DNA of 17,983 nt, taken from the NCBI GenBank assembly GCA_900544815.1, contig UQWT01000044.1, positions 1-17,983 on the forward strand, written 5' to 3'. The stretch is from an uncultured Bacteroidales bacterium. GTDB taxonomy: Bacteria > Bacteroidota > Bacteroidia > Bacteroidales > UBA932. This document shows, piece by piece, positions 7,104 to 13,353 of this stretch. The first letter of the stretch is position 1, and each line of letters begins with the position of its first letter. The notes under the pieces are model-generated. The model was not told the DNA's origin. It saw only the letters and a list, made by a program, of their open reading frames with translations, and ran no database searches. The position numbers and the translations under genes were made by a program.

Positions 7104-7132
7104 AATGTTATAAAACTGTTAATTAAGTATAT

Positions 7133-7322
7133 AAAAAAGCCGCCAGACAATGCTGTTTTCAGAAAACCTGAAAAAATAAGTTTTGGGCTCCGATTGTAGA
7201 ATCAAACTTCCAACGTCCCGATAAACGGAATCCCCCTAAGGGTCACCTAGGCCTGCCTTCATCTGTCGGTCACCCGGGATAGTTAATAAATGTTGATTTT
7301 CGCAAAGAGCAATTGTCTGACA
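7133..7322 (-). ncRNA. ssrS: 6S RNA (SsrS)
   Basis: The gap between zapA and rny encodes a structured RNA of about 190 nt. Its ends form a long closing stem: the 5' strand around 7324-7308 (GUCAGACAAUUGCU) pairs with the 3' strand 7154-7139 (AGCAUUGUCUGGCGGC), with a single bulged U and two G-U pairs. Six Us follow, ending the transcript near 7133. Inside lie GC-rich arms (CCCGGGUGACC, GGCCUAGGUGACCC, and CCCG paired with CGGG) separated by unpaired AT-rich stretches, which suits the open-promoter mimic shape of 6S RNA. 6S RNA binds the housekeeping RNA polymerase holoenzyme and dampens transcription in stationary phase. Position immediately after zapA is the classic location in Enterobacteria too. 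Identification rests on size, fold and context; I could not run a covariance model. Confidence 0.8.
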
Positions 7323-7324
7323 GC

Positions 7325-7332
7325 TAAAAGTA
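7325..7332 (-). promoter_or_regulatory. -7 element for 6S RNA
   Basis: TACTTTTA on the minus strand differs from TAnnTTTG at only the last base and sits just upstream of the 6S closing stem, 15 bases past the zapA stop. I found no good -33 element, since that stretch is the zapA 3' end. 6S RNA could instead be processed from the zapA transcript. Confidence 0.4.
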
Positions 7333-7347
7333 TATATAAGAACTTTC

Positions 7348-7671
7348 TTAGACCTCTTTCTCCCCCTCTTTATTCAAATAGTCCGACAGAGTCGTATCTA
7401 TTTTATCTATTTCATCCACCAAAATAGAGTAGTCTTTGTTATGTTTCATCTCCTCCAACTGTATGGCTGTCGAGAGAAGACTCATTGAAAGTATATCTTG
7501 AATATCAGCCTCGTTGTAGTTTTCCCTATAGTACTCAATGACAGAATTAATCTCCTTTGCAGCATCCCTGAAAAGGACCTCTTTCTCTTTAAGTTCCTTA
7601 ACCGGGATATCAAACGGATACTTCCTGTCTGCTATGAGAAGGTGAATTCGCTGGTAACCTTTTTTACTCAT
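7348..7671 (-). CDS. zapA: Cell division protein ZapA
   Basis: This 107-residue cytoplasmic protein belongs to the ZapA family, which bundles FtsZ filaments at the division ring. The N-terminal part (about 5-45: RIHLLIADRKYPFDIPVKELKEKE) is the beta-rich head typical of ZapA, where the core strand and YPFDIP-type turn are recognisable. The C-terminal half (about 50-100) is a long amphipathic helix that would form the antiparallel coiled-coil tetramer. Length is normal for the family. Its ATG overlaps the end of the upstream coiled-coil gene by eight bases, so the two are translationally coupled. 6S RNA and rny follow on the same strand. No catalytic residues are expected. Confidence 0.85.
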   Translation of the reverse strand: MSKKGYQRIHLLIADRKYPFDIPVKELKEKEVLFRDAAKEINSVIEYYRENYNEADIQDILSMSLLSTAIQLEEMKHNKDYSILVDEIDKIDTTLSDYLNKEGEKEV

Positions 7672-7999
7672 CCAATAAATAAATACAACTGTCTATTTCG
7701 GCTATTATTTTTGCAATTACCTCCCGAGCCACCTCTTTATCTCCTTCAACAGCTATCAACGACTCTTTGAATTGCAACTCTTCCTGTTTAAGTTTTAGAT
7801 CATTCTCCTTCAACTCAAGCTCTGCAAACCTATTTTTTAACTTTTCAAGTCTTAACTTGTAAGTTTCAGTTTTTCCTACTTGCTGCCTAAGATTTTCACT
7901 AAGAAGATCGTTTTGAGATTTAAGTTCCTCATATTTTGAGATTAACTCGCTTATATGAGTGTTTAATCTGTTTACGACTATTTCAGCTTCATCTTTCAT
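7664..7999 (-). CDS. Small coiled-coil protein upstream of zapA
   Basis: I do not recognise a named family. The 111 residues are almost entirely helical and charged. Heptad-like Leu/Ile/Val spacing runs from about 8 to 85 (for example NRLNTHISELISKYEELKSQ), and a hydrophobic tail, IIAEIDSCIYLLDE, ends the protein. There is no signal peptide or membrane segment. It is the first gene of the zapA transcription unit, 12 bases or so after a predicted start site, and overlaps zapA by eight bases. By position and shape it could be a division-ring partner of ZapA, comparable in role to the small coiled-coil ZapB, but that is inference: long coiled coils resemble each other without common descent. Confidence 0.75.
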   Translation of the reverse strand: MKDEAEIVVNRLNTHISELISKYEELKSQNDLLSENLRQQVGKTETYKLRLEKLKNRFAELELKENDLKLKQEELQFKESLIAVEGDKEVAREVIAKIIAEIDSCIYLLDE

Positions 8000-8017
8000 C
8001 TGCTTCGGTTATCTTCG

Positions 8018-8025
8018 CAAAGGTA
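8018..8025 (-). promoter_or_regulatory. Promoter -7 element of the zapA operon
   Basis: TACCTTTG on the minus strand is an exact TAnnTTTG match, 18 bases before the ATG at 7999, giving a leader of only about 12 bases. The -33 region is T-rich but has no clean TTTG and runs close to the terminator hairpin at 8044-8077. Confidence 0.55.
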
Positions 8026-8043
8026 ATAATTTTTTTTAAACTA

Positions 8044-8077
8044 AAGAGGGTGACCGCTTCTTTTTGGTCACCCTCTT
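8044..8077 (-). terminator. Terminator hairpin of the 2-oxoacid oxidoreductase operon
   Basis: A perfect 12-bp inverted repeat joins AAGAGGGTGACC (8044-8055) to GGTCACCCTCTT (8066-8077) with a 10-base loop. It lies 35 bases past the gamma-subunit stop, between two same-strand units, and is followed by the T-rich TTTAGTTT. The T tract is imperfect, but stem stability and position support termination. Confidence 0.75.
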
Positions 8078-8112
8078 ATTAATTTGATATTAAAAATTTA
8101 TCGGGAAGGAGA

Positions 8113-8664
8113 TTATAAAGTGTTAATATCTTTAACCTTCTCCATACCAACCTTAATAGCCTCTTCGTTCATAGGAATGAGGCTGTGGTGTCTTGCAGGC
8201 AGTGATTTCTTTAAACCTTTTATAACACTATCCATGGTTACAATAGGTTTTTTCTTTAAAAGTGCTCCAAGTACTACCATGTTGAATGCCTTTGTGTTAC
8301 CCATTAATGCACTCTCCTCTGCAGCCTCTATTGAGCAGATGTTTATATCTTTTCTGGTAGGATGGTGGGTAATTCCGTTTGGATCGTAAAGCAAAAGTCC
8401 TCCGGGTTTAACCATGCTCTCAAATTTGTCCATAGACTGCTGGTTTAATATAACAGCTATGTCAAATTTGCTTAGGATAGGTGAGCTGATCTTGTTGTCG
8501 CTTATGATTACTGTTACATTGGCAGTACCTCCACGCATCTCGGGGCCGTACGAAGGCATCCAGGTTACCTCTTTATCCTGCATAATTCCGGAATAAGCAA
8601 GAATCTTTCCCATAGAAAGAACTCCCTGTCCGCCAAATCCGGCTATGATTATCTCTTCTTTCAT
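8113..8664 (-). CDS. 2-oxoacid:ferredoxin oxidoreductase, gamma subunit
   Basis: This 183-residue cytoplasmic subunit is part of a four-subunit 2-oxoacid:ferredoxin oxidoreductase that oxidatively decarboxylates a 2-oxoacid to acyl-CoA. It opens with the family motif GFGGQGV at 9-15, followed by PSYGPEMRGGTA at 37-48, both hallmarks of the gamma (KorC/VorC-type) domain thought to help bind CoA. The length matches free-standing gamma subunits. It is the last gene of the operon, 27 bases after the beta subunit and 35 bases before the terminator hairpin. Substrate cannot be set from this subunit alone; the alpha subunit resembles VorB, so a branched-chain 2-oxoacid is favoured over 2-oxoglutarate. 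Confidence 0.9.
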   Translation of the reverse strand: MKEEIIIAGFGGQGVLSMGKILAYSGIMQDKEVTWMPSYGPEMRGGTANVTVIISDNKISSPILSKFDIAVILNQQSMDKFESMVKPGGLLLYDPNGITHHPTRKDINICSIEAAEESALMGNTKAFNMVVLGALLKKKPIVTMDSVIKGLKKSLPARHHSLIPMNEEAIKVGMEKVKDINTL

Positions 8665-8691
8665 ATTTAACTTTTTATAATTTTCAATATA

Positions 8692-9453
8692 TTACCTGTC
8701 TTTTAGATCTCCAAGAGGATAGAATGGGAACATGTTCTCCTCCATCCATTTGTTGGCTTTAACAGGAGACATTTTCCATCCTGAATTACAGGTTCCTACA
8801 ACCTCTACAAAAGAGGTACCCTTATTCATCATAGAGTTCTCAAATGCTTTTCTTATAGCCTTTTTGGTTTTTCGTACAGCTCCTGGGGTCTGTGCAGATT
8901 GGCGTGTAACATAGCATGTTCCCTCCAACTGTGCAAGAAGCTCCGTAATCTTTAACGGATAGCCGTTAAGGTCTGCTCTTCTTCCGTATGGAGTGGTAGC
9001 CGTAACCTGTCCAAGCAATGTAGTAGGAGCCATCTGACCGCCTGTCATACCGTAGATTGCATTGTTAATGAAGACAATAACTATGTTTTCACCTCTGTTG
9101 CAGGCATGGATAACCTCTGCTGCGCCAATTGAAGCAAGGTCACCGTCGCCCTGATAGGTGAATACATACTTGTCCGGGTTAAGTCTTTTTGTTGCTGTTG
9201 CCAATGCGGGTGCCCTTCCGTGAGCAGCCTGCTCCCAGTCTATATTCAAATAGTTGTATGCGAAAACAGAACAACCTACAGGAGAGATACCTATTGTCTT
9301 GTCCTGAATACCCATTTCATCTATAACCTCTGCTATGATTTTGTGAACTACACCATGGGTACAGCCCGGACAGTAGTGCAGAATATTGTCTGTAAGGATA
9401 GGAGTCTTGGAGTAGACTACGTTTTCTGGTTTAATTATATCTTTTATATCCAT
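8692..9453 (-). CDS. 2-oxoacid:ferredoxin oxidoreductase, beta (thiamine diphosphate) subunit
   Basis: This 253-residue subunit binds thiamine diphosphate and magnesium. The signature GDGDLASIG starts at 102 and ends in the NNAIYGMTGGQMAPTT block at about 130-145, which gives the GDG...N motif for Mg-diphosphate. CPGCTHG at 28-34 supplies the first cysteines expected for the family's own 4Fe-4S cluster, with Cys61 and Cys205-region residues as further candidates. Reaction: 2-oxoacid + CoA + oxidised ferredoxin to acyl-CoA + CO2 + reduced ferredoxin. It follows alpha by 19 bases and precedes gamma by 27, in the usual delta-alpha-beta-gamma order. Annotation pipelines may label it 2-oxoglutarate (korB) or 2-ketoisovalerate (vorA) oxidoreductase; sequence motifs do not separate these. 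Confidence 0.92.
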   Translation of the reverse strand: MDIKDIIKPENVVYSKTPILTDNILHYCPGCTHGVVHKIIAEVIDEMGIQDKTIGISPVGCSVFAYNYLNIDWEQAAHGRAPALATATKRLNPDKYVFTYQGDGDLASIGAAEVIHACNRGENIVIVFINNAIYGMTGGQMAPTTLLGQVTATTPYGRRADLNGYPLKITELLAQLEGTCYVTRQSAQTPGAVRKTKKAIRKAFENSMMNKGTSFVEVVGTCNSGWKMSPVKANKWMEENMFPFYPLGDLKDR

Positions 9454-9472
9454 AATTCTTCAATTTAAGCTG

Positions 9473-10552
9473 TTAGCGGATAGACTTTTCAAAAGCTTCG
9501 TAAATCTCCTCAGGTGAAGGAACGCTTCCGCCCATTCTTCCATAGAAATTAACCGGAACCTTACCGTTGACTGTAAGTTTTATATCCTCTATCATCTGGC
9601 CTGCACTAAGTTCTACAGACATTATAGATTTAAGTTGAGGAACGAGTTCTTCTATTGGTTTTGCAGGGAATGGGAACAATGTGATAGGACGAAGCAAACC
9701 GGCTTTGATTCCGTTTTCTCTTGCAATATCCACAACGTTTTCGGCCAAACGGGACATACTTCCATATGCTACAATAAGATGTTCTGCATCTTCTGCCTTG
9801 TAGGTAGACCATCTTGCCTCTTTCTCCTCTATCTCTTTGTATTTCTTCTGGAGATGAATGTTGTGAGCCTCTTGAACAGGGGCTTCAAGAGCAAGTGATG
9901 TAATAAGGTGATACTTCCTGTTTGGTTTCTTTCCGCTTGTGTTCCAATCTCCGCTTATCTTCTCTATCTCCTCTGCTGTCCATCTTGGCTTGGGGTCTCT
10001 TAATTCAACCTTTTCCATCATCTGGCCTATAACACCGTCCGAAAGGATAATGACAGGAGTTCTGTATTTGAAGGCAAGCTCAAATGCTGTATCAACAAAG
10101 TCATACATATCCTGAGCTGAAGCAGGGGCTAGTACTATTACTTTGTAGTCTCCGTGTCCGCCGCCTTTAACGCACTGGAAATAGTCTGACTGGCTTGGCT
10201 GGATGGTTCCAAGACCGGGGCCACCTCTCATTACATCTACTATAAGACATGGAAGTTCTGCACCTGCAAGGTAGCTTATACCCTCCGCCATAAGGCTTAT
10301 TCCGGGGCTGCTGGATGATGTCATAACCTTCTTGCCTGTACATGCGCCTCCATAAAGCATATTAATAGAGGCTGTCTCACTTTCGGCCTGAAGTACAACC
10401 ATTCCTGTGGTCTCCCAAGGTTTCTCCTTCATTAATGTTTCCATAACCTCAGACTGAGGTGTGATGGGGTAGCCGAAGTAGCCGTCGCAACCGTATCTGA
10501 TTGCGCCGTATGCAACAGCTTCATTTCCTTTGATCAAAATTTTTTCAGCCAT
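9473..10552 (-). CDS. vorB: 2-oxoacid (2-ketoisovalerate-type):ferredoxin oxidoreductase, alpha subunit VorB
   Basis: This 359-residue alpha subunit carries the pyrimidine-binding half of the thiamine diphosphate site. GYPITPQSE at 27-35 is the conserved substrate/TPP loop, QAESETA near 55-61 holds the glutamate that activates the cofactor, and SSSSPGISLMAEG and GGPGLGTIQPSQSDY are further family blocks. The C-terminal third, starting near LIVAYGSMSR, is the transketolase-C-like domain II. Overall it resembles proteins annotated as 3-methyl-2-oxobutanoate dehydrogenase subunit VorB in Bacteroides; 2-oxoglutarate (KorA) remains possible. It starts 12 bases after the ferredoxin gene. With the ADP-forming acyl-CoA synthetase at the head of the operon, the complex likely feeds acyl-CoA directly into ATP formation. 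Confidence 0.88.
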   Translation of the reverse strand: MAEKILIKGNEAVAYGAIRYGCDGYFGYPITPQSEVMETLMKEKPWETTGMVVLQAESETASINMLYGGACTGKKVMTSSSSPGISLMAEGISYLAGAELPCLIVDVMRGGPGLGTIQPSQSDYFQCVKGGGHGDYKVIVLAPASAQDMYDFVDTAFELAFKYRTPVIILSDGVIGQMMEKVELRDPKPRWTAEEIEKISGDWNTSGKKPNRKYHLITSLALEAPVQEAHNIHLQKKYKEIEEKEARWSTYKAEDAEHLIVAYGSMSRLAENVVDIARENGIKAGLLRPITLFPFPAKPIEELVPQLKSIMSVELSAGQMIEDIKLTVNGKVPVNFYGRMGGSVPSPEEIYEAFEKSIR

Positions 10553-10564
10553 ATCATTAGTTTT

Positions 10565-10786
10565 TTATATCTTAACTCTGTAAACTGTTATTACTGCATC
10601 GGGGCAAACTGTAGCACAGCTTGTACACCCTGTACAATTGTCGGGATTAGCCATATAGGCATAATTGTAGCCTTTTCCGTTAACCTCTCTTGCCAAAGCG
10701 ATTGTGTTGGTAGGGCAATTTTCTATGCAGACACCGCAACCTTTACATTTTTCGGTATCAACAACTATAGCTCCTTTTACTGCCAT
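10565..10786 (-). CDS. 2x[4Fe-4S] ferredoxin subunit (delta) of the 2-oxoacid oxidoreductase
   Basis: This 73-residue protein carries two classical cluster motifs: Cys14, 17, 20 and 24 in CKGCGVCIENCP, and Cys51, 54, 57 and 61 in CTGCTSCATVCP. Between them is a 26-residue spacer. It is the electron-transferring delta subunit, taking electrons from the beta-subunit cluster to free ferredoxin. In fused oxidoreductases the same domain is part of one long chain; here it is a separate gene, as in archaeal and Bacteroides VOR/KOR complexes. It lies 44 bases after a small membrane-protein gene and 12 bases before alpha. No promoter of the TAnnTTTG type is visible in front, so it is probably cotranscribed with the synthetase. 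Confidence 0.92.
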   Translation of the reverse strand: MAVKGAIVVDTEKCKGCGVCIENCPTNTIALAREVNGKGYNYAYMANPDNCTGCTSCATVCPDAVITVYRVKI

Positions 10787-10830
10787 GTTTTTAATGTTTT
10801 AATGTTATTTTATATTGTTTTCAATAATTT

Positions 10831-10995
10831 TTATTTTCCGTTCAAAAAGTCTATTGAATTCTTAACCTGCTCAATTATGTAATTCCAACGTATTATTATA
10901 CCTATGACAAGTAGTATACCTATTATAATAAACCCTTGTACAGTAGGAGACAACTCTTTAAATTTCTCTATAAATCTATTAAATAATTGCTTCAT
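10831..10995 (-). CDS. Small 54-residue single-pass membrane protein in the oxidoreductase operon
   Basis: This gene is short and easily missed. From the ATG at 10995 to the TAA at 10831 it encodes a basic, amphipathic N-terminus (MKQLFNRFIEKFKELSPTVQ), one strongly hydrophobic segment at about 21-36 (GFIIIGILLVIGIIIR), and a short polar tail ending DFLNGK. It begins six bases after the synthetase stop, as tight as any junction in the operon, and the ferredoxin follows 44 bases later. Codon use resembles its neighbours. A TAA at its end and a well-formed transmembrane helix argue for a real gene. I do not recognise a family. It may tether the oxidoreductase/synthetase complex to the membrane, but nothing in the sequence proves this. 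Confidence 0.7.
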   Translation of the reverse strand: MKQLFNRFIEKFKELSPTVQGFIIIGILLVIGIIIRWNYIIEQVKNSIDFLNGK

Positions 10996-11001
10996 TGGGC
11001 A

Positions 11002-13059
11002 CTACTTGTTCTTCTTGATTCTTATTCTGGCATCAACTGCGGTAACAGTCTTGCTGTTTCCAAGTAGCGGATTGAGGTCCATCTCAACTATCTCCGGTGC
11101 AACTTCGCACAGTGCAGATACTCTCCTGATCATTTCGTTGAAGACTGTCTCATTTACCCCCTCCATTCCGCGGATGCCTTTTATAATCTTGTATGCTTTA
11201 AGATTCTTTATCATATCATCTGCCTCTCTACGGGAAACCGGGGAGAGTGCAGAATTTATATCTTTAAGCGCTTCAATGTAGATACCTCCTAAACCGCACA
11301 TTACTGTTGTTCCAAACTTCTCCTCACGCTTTGCTCCAATGAATACCTCTGTACCTGTAATCATTGGTTGTATTAGGATTCCGGTTGTCTCCGGTATCTG
11401 AATCATTCTGCTGAACTCCATCTTTAATGTGTTGTCGTCAGATACATTTAGAGCAACGCCGCCAACATCTGTCTTGTGTACCGGGCCTACAACCTTCATT
11501 ACAACAGGATATCCAATCTCTCTAACCTCCTCTAATGCATATTCTACATCTGAAACCACTACCTCTTTTACTCTGTTTATTCCGGATGCATCTAAAAGCT
11601 GCTGTACCTGCAATGGTGTTATGTAGCCGTCCGATGCTCTATCTATAACATCTCGTATCAAGGTCTTGTCTACAGCAGGGAGTTCTATGTGCATCTCCGG
11701 TTCTTTAGTTTGCAATGCTCTTACAAATGCTTTTCCAAATGCTACTTCATCCGGGAATGAAACTCCTCCGGCATTCTGGAATTTTTTAATTGCGCCTGCT
11801 GCATTTACTACGGAAGGAAGTATAGGGTATATAGGTTTTTTGCAATCTCTTATCTTTTTAAGCAGAAGATCGTAAACATCAGATACATCTGTAAGTCCCG
11901 GGCTTCCAAAGATTACAGCTACGGCATCTACATCAAAGTCATTTTCACATGCGTCTATTATATACCCAAGCTGTTCCGCTGTTCCTGTTGAAAGGAAATC
12001 TATAGGATTGTTTACGCTCGAACCTGCAAATAGTTTGGATAACAGTTCTTTTGCTGCGTCTCCTTCAAATTTTGGAATCTCTATGCCGTTACTGTTAAGT
12101 GTATCTGTAAGCATTACGGCAGGGCCTCCTGCATGTGTTACAATGGCTATTCTTTTCCCTTTGGCCTTTGGATATGATAGAACCGCGCCCATTGTTATAA
12201 GCTCGTTTCTGCTATACACTCTTATTATGCCGGCTTTTTTGAAGAGATCTGTAACGGCTTTGTCCGGAGATGCCAAAGCTCCTGTATGAGATGATGCCGC
12301 CCTGCTGCCTGCTTCGCTCCAACCCGCTTTTATGGCTGCTATTCTTGCACCTTTGCTAACAAGTGACCTTGCATGTTTAAGCAGTTTCTGAGGGTTGTTT
12401 ATGCTCTCTATATATAGCAACTTTACAGGGGAACTTACCCCCGGTTCATAATGCTCGTCTAAATATGCAAGTACATCTTCAACCCCAATCTGTGCGCTGT
12501 TTCCTACAGAGAACACATGCGCAAACTTAATCCCTGCCTGAACAGCTGCCTCCATTATAAATACAACCGTTGCGCCTGAACCGGATATGATATCAATTCC
12601 GTCCGGAGAGAAGTTCTCGGTAGGGTGGGTAAAGACTCCTGCATAGTGTGGCGTTGCCACTCCAATACAATTTGGGCCTATAAGTGACGCTCCGTTTTTA
12701 TTCACTATCTCCACTAATTGTCTTTCGTATTCTGCCCCCTCAGGACCATCTTCATGGAACCCTGCAGAAAAAATAATGACAGCTTTACAGCCTTTATGTT
12801 CGCACAAAACCTTAACAGTTCCGGGACATAATTTTGCCGGAATAGCCAAAATAGCGCAATCTACTTGCGGAAGATCCTCTACGCTTTTGAAGGTTTTCTG
12901 TCCTAATATGTTGTCATTTTTTGGATTAACTACATAAAGAGCCCCTTTATAACCTGTGTCTAATAGATTCTTAAGGGCATTTCCACCAGGCTTTGTGGTG
13001 TCATTGGATCCGCCAACCACTACAATGCTCTTGGGGTTAAAGAGTTCTTTTGTCATCAT
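11002..13059 (-). CDS. ADP-forming acyl-CoA (acetyl-CoA) synthetase, fused alpha-beta form
   Basis: This 685-residue cytoplasmic enzyme converts acyl-CoA + ADP + phosphate to the free acid + CoA + ATP. The N-terminal CoA-binding Rossmann domain begins LFNPKSIVVVGGSNDTTKPG (about 6-25), and a succinyl-CoA-ligase-like region follows. His258 in SSHTGALAS matches the phosphorylated histidine of the NDP-forming family. The C-terminal part, from about 470, is the ATP-grasp domain, with VVMKVVGPVHKTDVGGV and CGLGGIYIEAL blocks. Alpha and beta domains, separate genes in Pyrococcus, are joined here. It heads the operon, so the acyl-CoA made by the downstream oxidoreductase is its likely substrate: isobutyryl-CoA and related branched acyl-CoAs, or acetyl-CoA. 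The start is one of two adjacent ATGs. Confidence 0.92.
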   Translation of the reverse strand: MMTKELFNPKSIVVVGGSNDTTKPGGNALKNLLDTGYKGALYVVNPKNDNILGQKTFKSVEDLPQVDCAILAIPAKLCPGTVKVLCEHKGCKAVIIFSAGFHEDGPEGAEYERQLVEIVNKNGASLIGPNCIGVATPHYAGVFTHPTENFSPDGIDIISGSGATVVFIMEAAVQAGIKFAHVFSVGNSAQIGVEDVLAYLDEHYEPGVSSPVKLLYIESINNPQKLLKHARSLVSKGARIAAIKAGWSEAGSRAASSHTGALASPDKAVTDLFKKAGIIRVYSRNELITMGAVLSYPKAKGKRIAIVTHAGGPAVMLTDTLNSNGIEIPKFEGDAAKELLSKLFAGSSVNNPIDFLSTGTAEQLGYIIDACENDFDVDAVAVIFGSPGLTDVSDVYDLLLKKIRDCKKPIYPILPSVVNAAGAIKKFQNAGGVSFPDEVAFGKAFVRALQTKEPEMHIELPAVDKTLIRDVIDRASDGYITPLQVQQLLDASGINRVKEVVVSDVEYALEEVREIGYPVVMKVVGPVHKTDVGGVALNVSDDNTLKMEFSRMIQIPETTGILIQPMITGTEVFIGAKREEKFGTTVMCGLGGIYIEALKDINSALSPVSRREADDMIKNLKAYKIIKGIRGMEGVNETVFNEMIRRVSALCEVAPEIVEMDLNPLLGNSKTVTAVDARIRIKKNK

Positions 13060-13100
13060 ATTATTATATTTATTTTTTTCTTCTTTGTTAAAATCAGTTA

Positions 13101-13108
13101 CAAATATA
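13101..13108 (-). promoter_or_regulatory. Promoter -7 element of the synthetase/oxidoreductase operon
   Basis: TATATTTG on the minus strand matches TAnnTTTG exactly, 41 bases before the ATG at 13059. The stretch where a -33 element should be is T-rich but lacks a clean TTTG. No other match occurs in the divergent gap on this strand. Confidence 0.5.
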
Positions 13109-13303
13109 ATAAAATGGCGGATAAAAATTGTATTTAATTAACTTTATTTCAAAAAATGTTGGTTTTGGTTATAGTTTGCTAAAATGAAATATGGCAGAAC
13201 AGGCGGTAGAAAATTTTTTAAGTCAATATCTAACAGCTGTAAATCAGGTACTACAATGAATAAAAATGTGATGTTTTGATAATTAAATCCAAAAACATCT
13301 TCT

Positions 13304-13330
13304 AACTGTTAAAACAGTTTGCTATCTTTG
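13304..13330 (+). promoter_or_regulatory. Promoter of the deaminase-phosphorylase unit with a palindrome in the spacer
   Basis: TATCTTTG at 13323-13330 is an exact -7 element, giving a start near 13337 and a leader of about 17 bases before the ATG at 13354. AACTGTT-AA-AACAGTT at 13304-13319 is a 16-base perfect palindrome ending three bases before it, in the -33 to -7 spacer. A clean TTTG at -33 is missing, which would suit a regulated promoter. The regulator is unknown. Confidence 0.5.
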
Positions 13331-13353
13331 TTAAATTTTAAAAAAAGTAGGAT

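Noticed and set aside
13270..13299. Stem-loop GATGTTTT...AAAACATC in the divergent gap
   Set aside because: Eight AT-rich pairs with a bulge and no T tract; likely chance in AT-rich sequence, so not listed as a terminator.
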